Shown here: in pieces, positions 1-7,429 of the stretch
Layout of the letters: the number at the start of each line of letters is the position of its first letter
How positions within the stretch are numbered: the stretch's first letter is position 1
From: Candidatus Bipolaricaulota bacterium
Lineage (GTDB): Bacteria; Bipolaricaulota; Bipolaricaulia; Bipolaricaulales; Bipolaricaulaceae
Direction of reading: 5' to 3'
Length of the DNA stretch: 64,000 nt
Assembly (NCBI GenBank): GCA_025060415.1
Contig: JANXBT010000002.1
Coordinates: 186,001-250,000, forward strand
Position numbers and translations under genes: made by a program
The notes under the pieces: generated by a model
The model's database searches: none
What the model was told of the DNA's origin: nothing
Seen by the model: the letters and a program-made list of their open reading frames with translations, nothing else

Positions 1-758
1 TCCCCCCAGGTGAGGCCCAACCCGGTGAGCCAGTACTCCGGACAGAACTTTTGCACGGCGAGCGAGGGGTAGCCCACGAAGAACACGCCGGCCTCACAGC
101 AGGTCTGGGCCAGGGCGATGGGCGAGTCCAGGTGCGAGCCGATCACGTCGCAGCCCTGCTGGATGAGGGCCTGGGTGGCGGCCACCTCTTTGGCCCGGTC
201 CAGCCAGGCGCCCGTGACCACGAAGTAGGTAGTGACGTTGGGGTTCACTGCCCGCGCGCCGAGGTGGAAGGCGTTGCAGTTGCCCAGGACGAAGGCGGTG
301 GGCATGCCGCCCACGAACCCCAGCTTGTTGGTCTTGGTCATGAGGCCGGCGGCCACGCCCAAGAGGTAGTAGGCGAACTGCACGTTGCTGAAGTAGGTGC
401 CGAAGTTATTGGCGAGCATGTAGCCGCCGGGGTGCATGAAGATCACGTCCGGGTGGCGCTTGGCCACGTTGAGGGCCGGGAACATGTAGGCGAAGCCGGC
501 GGGGAACAGGAGCTTCGCGCCCTGAAGGATCATGTTCTCCAGCACGGCCTCGGCCTCGCCCGCGGGGACGTTCTCCGCGAACAGGATCTCCACGCAAGGC
601 ATCTTCGCCTTGAGGGCCATAAGCGCCTCGTACTGGGACTGGTTGTAGCCAGCGTCGTCCTTGGTACCGCCGATGATCATGCCCACGACGAGGCAGGGCT
701 GCGCCACCGCCGCCCAACCGAACGCCAAAACCGCCAAACCCAACCATGCGCGCTTCAT
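1..758 (-). CDS. BMP-family nucleoside ABC transporter substrate-binding protein (partial)
   Basis: Extracellular binding protein of a BmpA/PnrA/TmpC-type nucleoside importer. It starts at 758 (ATG) behind a strong ribosome site, TAAGGAGGTG, and opens with a Sec signal peptide (MKRAWLGLAVLAFGWAAVA, probably cleaved before QP); there is no lipobox cysteine. Family features include the early GGTKDDAGYNQSQYEA segment and the ligand-pocket region around FGTYFSNVQFAYYLLGVAAG. 252 codons are visible; the family usually has 330-400, so the C-terminal part lies outside the window. It is the last visible gene of a minus-strand cluster (regulator, ATPase, two permeases). The ligand is inferred to be a purine nucleoside from the PucR neighbour; other nucleosides are possible. 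Confidence 0.88.
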   Translation of the reverse strand, partial: MKRAWLGLAVLAFGWAAVAQPCLVVGMIIGGTKDDAGYNQSQYEALMALKAKMPCVEILFAENVPAGEAEAVLENMILQGAKLLFPAGFAYMFPALNVAKRHPDVIFMHPGGYMLANNFGTYFSNVQFAYYLLGVAAGLMTKTNKLGFVGGMPTAFVLGNCNAFHLGARAVNPNVTTYFVVTGAWLDRAKEVAATQALIQQGCDVIGSHLDSPIALAQTCCEAGVFFVGYPSLAVQKFCPEYWLTGLGLTWG

Positions 759-821
759 CCACGCACCTCCTTAAAAGTTTTGGGCCTGCTTGAGGGTTTT
801 TTGGGGCCGCTCCCACCTCCC

Positions 822-1715
822 CTATTCCGTTCCGAAGTAGACCCGGCCCAAGCTGGCCGGGGCCACGTGCCGCACCCCACGCCCCCAGACGAGGAGCACC
901 AGCAGGGTGAGGACGTAGGGCAACATGTCCAGGAAGAACGGGGAGATCCCGACGCCTTGAGCCTGGAGCTGGAGCTGAAGGACCACGGCCCCGCCGAAGA
1001 GGAGGGCGCCGGCGATGGCCCGGAGGGGGTTCCAGCGGGAGAAGATGACGAGAGCAATGGCGATGAAGCCGCGGCCGGCGGTCATGCCCTCGCTCCAGGT
1101 GCCCGTGATGCCCAAAGAGAGGTGGGCCCCGCCCACGGCCGCCAGGGTCCCCGCGAGCGCGGCGGCGAAGTAGCGCACGGCGTTCGGCGAAACCCCGGCG
1201 GCGTAGGCGATGGCCGGGCTCTCCCCCACCGCCCGCAGCCACAACCCAAAACGGGTGCGAAAAAGCAGGAACCAAAGGAGCGGGGCCAGCAGGAACGCAA
1301 GGTACACGAGCGGGTCATAGCGGAACAGGAGGGATTGCGAGCCGGCTAGGGCGTACTTGGGGAGCCCCGGCGCCATCTGGCCCACGTAGGGCTTGCCGAT
1401 GAGGGCGCTCATGCCGATCCCAAAGAACATGAGGGCCAGCCCGGCCGCGAGCTGGTGGGCCCGGCGGTGCACCACCAGCCCGGCGTAGATGAGGTTGGCC
1501 ACCAGCCCCACCCCGGCGGCCGCCAAGACCCCCAGCCACGCGTTCCTCGTCACGAAGGAGACGGAAAAGCCCACGGAGGCCCCCAACAGCATCAGGCCCT
1601 CCAGGCCTAGGTTGACCATGCCCGTACGCTGCTCCACCACCTCGCCCAGGGTGGGAAAGAGGATGGGCGCCGCATAGAGGATGGCCCCGGAAATCCAGGA
1701 GAGGAACCAGTTCAT
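822..1715 (-). CDS. Nucleoside ABC transporter permease (second subunit, BMP-associated)
   Basis: Inner-membrane permease, 297 aa, of the branched-chain-type (BPD_transp_2) fold, matching the second permease of BMP-dependent nucleoside importers (NupQ/YufQ-like). Its early segment VEQRTGMVNLGLEGLMLLGA is the hallmark EAA-like region of this subfamily, followed by about eight to ten hydrophobic stretches. It starts at 1715 (ATG) behind GGGAGGTGC and overlaps the preceding permease by 4 bp (ATGA), so the two are translationally coupled. A 63-bp gap with its own strong ribosome site separates it from the binding-protein gene downstream, which may allow higher expression of the binding protein. 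Confidence 0.88.
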   Translation of the reverse strand: MNWFLSWISGAILYAAPILFPTLGEVVEQRTGMVNLGLEGLMLLGASVGFSVSFVTRNAWLGVLAAAGVGLVANLIYAGLVVHRRAHQLAAGLALMFFGIGMSALIGKPYVGQMAPGLPKYALAGSQSLLFRYDPLVYLAFLLAPLLWFLLFRTRFGLWLRAVGESPAIAYAAGVSPNAVRYFAAALAGTLAAVGGAHLSLGITGTWSEGMTAGRGFIAIALVIFSRWNPLRAIAGALLFGGAVVLQLQLQAQGVGISPFFLDMLPYVLTLLVLLVWGRGVRHVAPASLGRVYFGTE

Positions 1716-2743
1716 CGCCGCACCTCCCTCGCCAAAGGCTTCGCCAGCACCGTGAAGAGGATGAGGGCCATGAGCACGTTCACCGCCGCGTAGGGCAGGC
1801 GCTGGGTGATCTGGAGGGTGAAGCCGCTGGAGGCGATGAAGGCGAGGAGGAAGGACATGACCAGGATGCCCACGGGATGGGCAAAGGCCAGCCAGTTCAC
1901 GAGGAACCCCATGAACCCGTAGCCGGGGGAGATATCCAGTTTGAGGCGGGCGTGGACGGCCGCGACCTCCGTGATGCCGGCCAGGCCGGCCAGCGCGCCT
2001 CCCAGCACCATGGCCGCGAGGATCCAGCGCTCCACGGGCAGGCCCAGACGGCGGGCGGCCTCCGGGTTTCCGCCCACGGCGCGCAGCTCCAGCCCCCACC
2101 GGCTCCGGCTCACCAGGTAGGCGTAGGCCAAAAGGAAAAAGAGGCCGAGGAAGAAGCCGAGGTGCAGGCGGGTGCCGAACCAGAGGGGCAGGCGGGCGGA
2201 GGCCGGGAACTCCGGGGTCTGGGGGTAGAAGGCGAGCTCGGGGGCCCGCCAGGGCCCGAACACGAAGTAGCCCACGACGAGGGGGGCCAGGTAGTTGAGG
2301 AGGAGCGTGGCGATGGTCTCGTTGACCCAGCCCAGCGCCCGCAGGGCCCCGGGGATCGCCGCCCACAGCGCCCCCCCGCCCATGCCCGCCAAAAGCACCA
2401 GGGCCAGGTGGAGGCCCCAGGGCAAGGCGGGGAGGTTGAGGGCGGCCCAGGTGCCCGCCAGGGCGCCCATCAGGAACTGGCCCTCCGCGCCCACGTTGAT
2501 GAGGCCGGAACGGAAGGGGAGGGCCACGCCCAGGGCGGTGAGCAGAAGGGGGGCCATGCGGGCCAACACCCCCGCCAGGCCCCGCGGATTCAGGAGGTTG
2601 AGGCGGAACGTGTCCCGATAGGCCTGGATGGGGTCCTTCCCCAAGGCCCACAGGAACAGGCCGAACACCCCAAGGACGATGGCCACGGTAAGGAGGAGGC
2701 GCAGTGCCGGCCAACCCAGGCGCGTCCAGCCCAGGCTACGCAT
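1712..2743 (-). CDS. Nucleoside ABC transporter permease (first subunit, BMP-associated)
   Basis: Inner-membrane permease of 343 aa, YufP/NupP-like, in the BPD_transp_2 superfamily. It has a long N-terminal hydrophobic segment (residues about 12-32) and the diagnostic PLLLTALGVALPFRSGLINV followed by GAEGQFLMGALAG. A late GGALAGLAG motif matches the cytoplasmic loop that contacts the ATPase. The start at 2743 lies within the end of the ATPase gene (8 bp overlap) and its stop overlaps the next permease by 4 bp. Together the two permeases should form the heterodimeric channel of the nucleoside importer. Confidence 0.87.
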   Translation of the reverse strand: MRSLGWTRLGWPALRLLLTVAIVLGVFGLFLWALGKDPIQAYRDTFRLNLLNPRGLAGVLARMAPLLLTALGVALPFRSGLINVGAEGQFLMGALAGTWAALNLPALPWGLHLALVLLAGMGGGALWAAIPGALRALGWVNETIATLLLNYLAPLVVGYFVFGPWRAPELAFYPQTPEFPASARLPLWFGTRLHLGFFLGLFFLLAYAYLVSRSRWGLELRAVGGNPEAARRLGLPVERWILAAMVLGGALAGLAGITEVAAVHARLKLDISPGYGFMGFLVNWLAFAHPVGILVMSFLLAFIASSGFTLQITQRLPYAAVNVLMALILFTVLAKPLAREVRR

Positions 2744-4256
2744 GGCCCACCCCCGCGCCGGTCATGCAGCGGCCCACCTCCGTGAGGTTGGCCGCCTCGG
2801 GCCGGAACTCGCCCACAAGGCGCCCGCGCAACATCACCACGATCCGATCGCTTAGGCTGAAAAGCTCGTTCAGGTCCTCGGAGATCAGGAGCACCCCCTT
2901 GCCTTCCTCCCGGGCAGCAAGCAGGGCCTGGCGCACCGCGTTGGCGCTGCGCACGTCCAGCCCCCGCGTGGGATAGAGGCCGACCACCAGGTGGTAGGGG
3001 CGGCTCAGCTCCCGCACAAGGACCAGGCGTTGGAGGTTGCCGCCGGAGAGGGTGGCGGCCCGCGCCTGCTCGGGAAGCGGGTTCAATCCAAGCCTCGCGA
3101 ACCCGGCCTGGAGGTGGGCCCGCACCCCCGCCCAGTCCAAGCCCAACCCGCCCAGGCGGCTGAACCGCCGCGGGTCCAGCAGGCCCAGGTTCTCCAACAC
3201 GGAGAACCAGGGCACCACGGCCATGGCCAGGGGATCCTCGGGGACGAAGGCCACGCCTTTTTGGATCAGGCGCCGCGGCGGCCAGCGGGTCGCGTCCTCC
3301 CCCAAGAAGAGCTTCTTCCCCCTCGTGATGCGCAGAAGCCCGAGGATCGCGTCGCCCAATTCCCGCTGGCCGTTGCCGGAGACCCCGGCCACGCCCACGA
3401 TTTCCCCGGCGCGCACCACCAGGTCCACGTCGGCCAGGCCGGGGGCGGTGCCCACCGGCTTGGTGCACACGCCCCGCAGCTCCAGGATGGGCTCGCCCGG
3501 TTCCCGTCCTGCGGCCCGCACCACCTCCCCCAGGCGCTCGCCAAACATCATGTGCAGCAGGGCCTCCTCGGAGGTCTCGCCCGGCCGCACCGTGCCCACC
3601 ACCCGCCCCTGGCGCATCACCGTGATGCGGTCCGCGCAGGTCAGGGCCTCCCGCAGCTTGTGGGTGATGAAGATCAGGGAGTACCCGTCCTCCCGTAACC
3701 CCTGGAACACCCGGAAGAGGTTCTCCACCTCGTGGGGCACGAGGACCTTGGTGGGCTCATCGAAGATGAGGATGCGGGCGTTGGCCAAAAGGAGCTTGAG
3801 GAGCTCCACGCGCTGCTGTTCGCCCACGGAAAGTTGCCAGACCGGGGTGGCGGGGTCGAGCTCGAGGCCGTAGCGCCGGCTGGCCTCGCGGAGGGCGCGG
3901 TGGAGGTCGCGGGGACGCACCACCCAGGGAAGCTCGGCCAGGAAGAGGGCCACGTTTTCGGCCACGGTCAGGGCGGGGATGAGGGTGAAGCCTTGGAAGA
4001 CGAGGCCGATGCCGAGGCGCCGGGCGTCGCGCGGGGAGCTGATGTCCACCTTTTTCCCGTGCACGTAGATTTCGCCGGAGTCGGCTTGGTAGAAGCCGTA
4101 GGCGATCTTGACGAGGGTGCTTTTGCCGGCCCCGTTCTCGCCGAGCAGGGCGTGGATCTCCCCGGGGAGGAGCTCCAGGCTCACGCGGTCGTTGGCCACC
4201 ACGTGGGGGAAGCGCTTGGTGATCTCTACCAAGCGGAGCACGGGGGTGTCGCCCAC
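2736..4256 (-). CDS. Nucleoside ABC transporter, duplicated ATP-binding protein
   Basis: Energising ATPase of the BMP-type nucleoside importer, 506 aa, with two fused ABC domains. The first has Walker A GENGAGKST (about 39-47), signature LSVGEQQRVELL and Walker B LIFDEPT. The second has the degenerate VSGNGQREL loop usual for this subfamily, signature LSGGNLQRLV and a Walker B-like region ending PTRGLDV. A longer frame extends to 4319, but the GTG at 4256 has a good ribosome site (GAGGAGGG) six bases upstream and places the family start (VLRLVEITKRFP) at the N-terminus, so I chose it. A 108-bp gap separates it from the PucR gene upstream, so its expression may be controlled there. Confidence 0.88.
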   Translation of the reverse strand: MGDTPVLRLVEITKRFPHVVANDRVSLELLPGEIHALLGENGAGKSTLVKIAYGFYQADSGEIYVHGKKVDISSPRDARRLGIGLVFQGFTLIPALTVAENVALFLAELPWVVRPRDLHRALREASRRYGLELDPATPVWQLSVGEQQRVELLKLLLANARILIFDEPTKVLVPHEVENLFRVFQGLREDGYSLIFITHKLREALTCADRITVMRQGRVVGTVRPGETSEEALLHMMFGERLGEVVRAAGREPGEPILELRGVCTKPVGTAPGLADVDLVVRAGEIVGVAGVSGNGQRELGDAILGLLRITRGKKLFLGEDATRWPPRRLIQKGVAFVPEDPLAMAVVPWFSVLENLGLLDPRRFSRLGGLGLDWAGVRAHLQAGFARLGLNPLPEQARAATLSGGNLQRLVLVRELSRPYHLVVGLYPTRGLDVRSANAVRQALLAAREEGKGVLLISEDLNELFSLSDRIVVMLRGRLVGEFRPEAANLTEVGRCMTGAGVGHA

Positions 4257-4344
4257 CTTAACCCTCCTCGCCAAGGGCGGGAGGATTATCGGCGGTCTTA
4301 GCCCGTGGAAAACGGGCAAAGGCCGTCAAACCCCCTGGATGTCC

Positions 4345-4363
4345 TTTGGCGAAAGGTGCCAAA
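4345..4363. repeat. Inverted repeat between pucR and the transporter genes
   Basis: TTTGGC and GCCAAA arms of six bases enclose a seven-base centre, just after the pucR stop and 88 bp before the transporter ATPase start. There is no T-run on either side, so it is not a convincing terminator. It could be an operator for the adjacent PucR-type regulator, but nothing in the sequence proves that. Confidence 0.25.
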
Positions 4364-4364
4364 C

Positions 4365-6035
4365 CTAGCCGGCCTGGAGGAGGGGGAGGAGGTGGAGGGC
4401 GAGCTCCACGCTGAGGCGGGCGGTGGGGGAGGTGAGGGCCGGCCCCAAAAGGGCGCGCAGCCGCCGCAGCCGGTACCGCGCGGTGTTGTAGTGGATGCCC
4501 AGGGCCTGCGCCGTGCGCCGCAGGTTTTGCCCCTGCTCCAGGTACGTGCGCAGCGTGACAAGAAGCGCGCCGCTCTTGTCCTCCCGCAGGAGCGGGCCCA
4601 GGACCTCCTGGCAGAACTCGGCCACCCCCTCCAGGGAGTCCCGCAAGGAGAAGAGCCGGAGGAAACCGAGGTCCTCGTAGGCGATGACCTCGCCCTTGGC
4701 CTGCGGCCAGAGGACCCGGCCCAGTTCCAGGCTCTGCATGGCCGCCCGGTAGGCCTTGGCGAACTGAAGGAGGTCCGCGGTCAGCGGGCTGAGCCCGATG
4801 GAAACGGAATGGGCTGGGTTCTCCTGGGCCACGCGCTGGCACACCTCGCGCAGGGCCCGCACGAGCTCCGCCGGGGCGGTGCGGGCCCCCCGCACGGGGA
4901 AGAACACAATGAGCCGGGCACCCTGCCGCCAGAACACGGCCTCGGGGTTCAGCACCCGGATGTAACGCCGGGCCAAGTGCAGGCTGGTGTCGATGCTGCT
5001 GCGACTTTCCCGCTCCTGGAAGGCGAGCACCTCGCGCACGGGGAGGTCAGGAGCCACCACGGCCACGCGGAAGGGCGGCTCCAGCCGCACCTGCATTTGG
5101 ACCGCGAGCTTCCGGGCCCGCTCCACCCGCCCCGGCTGATCGGAAAGGAGCCCCTCGAGGATCTCGTTTTGGAACTGCTGCTCCACCTGGCTTATGGCCC
5201 GGAGCTCCATCATCTTTAGGGCGGCCACGGTGGCGCCGTGCTCCAGAGCCACCATCTGGGCGGAGGGCAGGGGCGAGGGCAGCTCCCCCCATACTAGGAT
5301 CTCCCCGAGCTCCATGGAGCTGGCCCGGATGGGGTAGGCCACGCAAGGGTGGCCTTGCACCCGCAGGTGGCGGGCCGGCCCCCACGAGGCCCGGCCCACC
5401 TCCTCCGGCTGGAACGCCTCGTTCAGGTACACCTCGCCGGCGCTGTCGCGCACAAGGAACGGGGCGCAGTGGGTTTGGGCGTTGGCGCTGGCCCCAAGAA
5501 GGCGGCGGAACCGGTCCACGAGGACCACCGGCTGCCCCACGCTTTGCCCGATGAGCTCGGCGATGTCCGCGAAACTCCCGCCCCGCAGGATCAGGTCCAA
5601 AAACTGGCGCAGAAGCTGCTCGGACTGCCGCAGCTCGTTGGCCTGAATGTTGAGGATGCGGCTGGTGAGGGGCTGGATGATGTCGATGAAGGAGACCTTG
5701 GGCGGGAGCTCAATGAGGGGGAAGTTGAGGCGCTCGGCGGCCTCGATCATGCAGGCAGGAATCCGGTCGATGTAACTTTCGGGGGTGATGGCCAACCCCA
5801 CCAGGCCCTTCTCCGCGAGTTTGGGCACGAGGTTCTCTAGGTCGGCCGCCTTGTCCCGCAGGGGGTAGAGGGTGGTGACGAGGAGCTCTCCGGGCCGCAC
5901 CCACTCCAGGATGTCCGGGACCTCCATGACGTTGACCGCCTCCACCACGCGATCCAGGCCCTTCGCGCCGGCCAAGACCTTGGCCCGCCGCAGGGGCTCC
6001 GCCAGGGTCAGCGCTTCCCGCAGGGTAAGGCCCAT
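4365..6035 (-). CDS. PucR-family transcriptional regulator
   Basis: Cytoplasmic transcription regulator of 556 aa. The N-terminal PucR domain (about 1-125) contains EVPDILEWVRPGELLVTTLY. A central GGDEF-like/CdaR region follows, and the C-terminal PucR-type helix-turn-helix is seen as LRRTAQALGIHYNTARYRLR (about 515-535). In other bacteria the family controls purine catabolism or transport. Here it lies upstream of, and collinear with, a nucleoside ABC transporter, so regulation of nucleoside uptake is the simplest inference. The ATG at 6035 is 8 bp downstream of a TATACT box (6044-6049), leaving almost no leader. Confidence 0.85.
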   Translation of the reverse strand: MGLTLREALTLAEPLRRAKVLAGAKGLDRVVEAVNVMEVPDILEWVRPGELLVTTLYPLRDKAADLENLVPKLAEKGLVGLAITPESYIDRIPACMIEAAERLNFPLIELPPKVSFIDIIQPLTSRILNIQANELRQSEQLLRQFLDLILRGGSFADIAELIGQSVGQPVVLVDRFRRLLGASANAQTHCAPFLVRDSAGEVYLNEAFQPEEVGRASWGPARHLRVQGHPCVAYPIRASSMELGEILVWGELPSPLPSAQMVALEHGATVAALKMMELRAISQVEQQFQNEILEGLLSDQPGRVERARKLAVQMQVRLEPPFRVAVVAPDLPVREVLAFQERESRSSIDTSLHLARRYIRVLNPEAVFWRQGARLIVFFPVRGARTAPAELVRALREVCQRVAQENPAHSVSIGLSPLTADLLQFAKAYRAAMQSLELGRVLWPQAKGEVIAYEDLGFLRLFSLRDSLEGVAEFCQEVLGPLLREDKSGALLVTLRTYLEQGQNLRRTAQALGIHYNTARYRLRRLRALLGPALTSPTARLSVELALHLLPLLQAG

Positions 6036-6043
6036 CGGAAGAG

Positions 6044-6049
6044 AGTATA
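6044..6049 (-). promoter_or_regulatory. -10 box of pucR (probable leaderless start)
   Basis: On the minus strand TATACT is followed by eight bases and then the pucR ATG. Transcription starting six to eight bases after the box would begin at or next to the start codon. I see no convincing -35 element. Confidence 0.5.
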
Positions 6050-6053
6050 CGGG

Positions 6054-6563
6054 CTAAACTCTTCGGCCGAGGATCCGCTCCAGAACGCGGTTCACCTTGG
6101 TGCGCCGCGCCTCCCTGGGGGAAAGGGGCGGCACAAGCACGGTGTAGGCCCCCACGAGCTTCCCGCCCAAAACGTCGGTGAGGAGCTGGTCGCCGATCAC
6201 CGCGGCCTCCGCGGGCCGGGCCCCCAGGCGCCGCAACGCCCGCCGAAAGGCGAAAGGCAGGGGCTTCCGCGCCCGCTCGAAAAGGGGGATCCCCAGCTCC
6301 GCCAGGGCCCGGCGCACCGGAGAATCCCCCGGCAGGCAGGCGTTGGTGAGCACCGCCAGCCGGAACCCCTGGCCTTGAAGGCGGCGGAGAAGGGCGGCGG
6401 TGGAGGGGGGGAACTCCCCGCTCCGCCACAGGCAGAGGGTGTTGTCGAGGTCCAGAAGGAGCACGCGGATCCCCCGTCCCCGCAGGCGGAGGAAATCGAC
6501 GTGGCGCAGGGAGGGGGCCTCCTCGTCCGGCCGCAGGAGCCTAAGGTTCGACCTGGATCTCAC
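6054..6563 (-). CDS. YqeG-type HAD-IIIA phosphatase
   Basis: Predicted HAD-superfamily phosphatase of about 169 aa (B. subtilis YqeG is 172 aa). Motif I is LLLDLDNTLCLW, motif II is in LAVLTNA, the conserved lysine lies in ERARKPLPFAFRRAL, and motif IV is the diagnostic VIGDQLLTDVLGG. The substrate is unknown; a phosphatidylglycerophosphate phosphatase activity is known for some relatives. No ATG precedes the conserved N-terminal LLRPDE segment; the GTG at 6563 overlaps the end of the DUF4911 gene by 23 bp and gives a family-like length, but it lacks a clear ribosome site, so the exact start is uncertain. It is the last gene of the rimP-nusA operon. Confidence 0.8.
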   Translation of the reverse strand: MRSRSNLRLLRPDEEAPSLRHVDFLRLRGRGIRVLLLDLDNTLCLWRSGEFPPSTAALLRRLQGQGFRLAVLTNACLPGDSPVRRALAELGIPLFERARKPLPFAFRRALRRLGARPAEAAVIGDQLLTDVLGGKLVGAYTVLVPPLSPREARRTKVNRVLERILGRRV

Positions 6564-6813
6564 CGATGCGCACGAACTTCTTGGCCCGCTCCAGGACCTC
6601 CAGGGCCTCGGAAAGGCAGCCGGGGGCCACAAAGATCTTGAAGAGCTTGCGCCCGCCCACCTCCCGGTACTCCCGGCGCACGTTGGCCACCCCGTCGTAC
6701 ATCCCAAAGATCCCATCCACGAAGTGCAGGGCCTCCTCGTCCAGCTCCACCCAAAGGACGTGGGCCTCCTTGGGCGGGGTGAGGGAGCGCAGGAAAGCGA
6801 ACCGCTCAGGCAT
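6541..6813 (-). CDS. DUF4911 domain protein
   Basis: Small cytoplasmic protein of 90 aa resembling the DUF4911 family: LWVELDEEALHFVDGIFGMYDGVANVRR early and IFVAPGCLSEALEVLERAKKF late. The family has no established function; it is often found beside genes for cell-cycle or housekeeping proteins. The ATG at 6813 sits inside the end of mazG (8 bp overlap) and its 3' end overlaps the HAD phosphatase gene, indicating a co-translated cluster. Confidence 0.65.
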   Translation of the reverse strand: MPERFAFLRSLTPPKEAHVLWVELDEEALHFVDGIFGMYDGVANVRREYREVGGRKLFKIFVAPGCLSEALEVLERAKKFVRIGEIQVEP

Positions 6814-7429
6814 GGTCCTCCTCCAGGCGGCGGTGGAGGGCGAGCTCGGGGTCCACGCCGAGGCGGCGGGCCCAGGCCACGGCCTCCAGCAGGACCTCGG
6901 CCACCCAGCGCGCGGGGTCCTCCGCGGGGCTGGGGCCCGGGATCCGCTTCCCCAGGGGCACGGGCTGGCCCTGGGCCTCCTGGACCTCCACGAACTTCGT
7001 GGCCCGCAGGAGGGCGGGCTTCGGGACCGCCCGTTTGCCCCCGGGCTTCCCCTCCTCGCGCTTGATCTCCTCCCACTGGGCCCGCACCTCCTCCGGGGTC
7101 TCCGCCCGCTCGGTCCCGAACACGTGGGGGTGGCGGCGCACCAGCTTCTCCTTCAGGGCGGCGGCCACATCCCCGATGTCGAACTGCCCGGCCTCCGCCG
7201 CGATCTGGGCGTGGAAGAGCACGTGGAGAAGAAGGTCGCCCAGCTCCTCCTTCATGGCCGCGGGGTCCCCATCCCGGAGGGCCGCGGCGAGCTCGTACGC
7301 CTCCTCCAAAAGGTAGGGCACGAGGCTTTGGTGGGTTTGGGCCCGATCCCACGGGCACCCGTTGGGCCCGCGCAGGCGGGCCACCACCTCCACCACCTCC
7401 CGCAGGCGTTCGGCCGCGCGCTCGCTCAT
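6806..7429 (-). CDS. mazG: MazG nucleoside triphosphate pyrophosphohydrolase
   Basis: Hydrolyses (d)NTPs to monophosphate and pyrophosphate, cleaning non-canonical nucleotides. The 207-aa protein shows the MazG start LRGPNGCPWDRAQTHQSL and the metal-binding helices LLEEAYELAAAL and KEELGDLLLHVLFH, with KLVRRHPHVFG and VRAQWEEIK further on. It is somewhat shorter than two-domain MazG proteins (about 260 aa): the N-terminal catalytic domain is complete and the C-terminal domain is reduced. The ATG at 7429 overlaps the stop of the preceding gene (ATGA). Confidence 0.9.
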   Translation of the reverse strand: MSERAAERLREVVEVVARLRGPNGCPWDRAQTHQSLVPYLLEEAYELAAALRDGDPAAMKEELGDLLLHVLFHAQIAAEAGQFDIGDVAAALKEKLVRRHPHVFGTERAETPEEVRAQWEEIKREEGKPGGKRAVPKPALLRATKFVEVQEAQGQPVPLGKRIPGPSPAEDPARWVAEVLLEAVAWARRLGVDPELALHRRLEEDHA

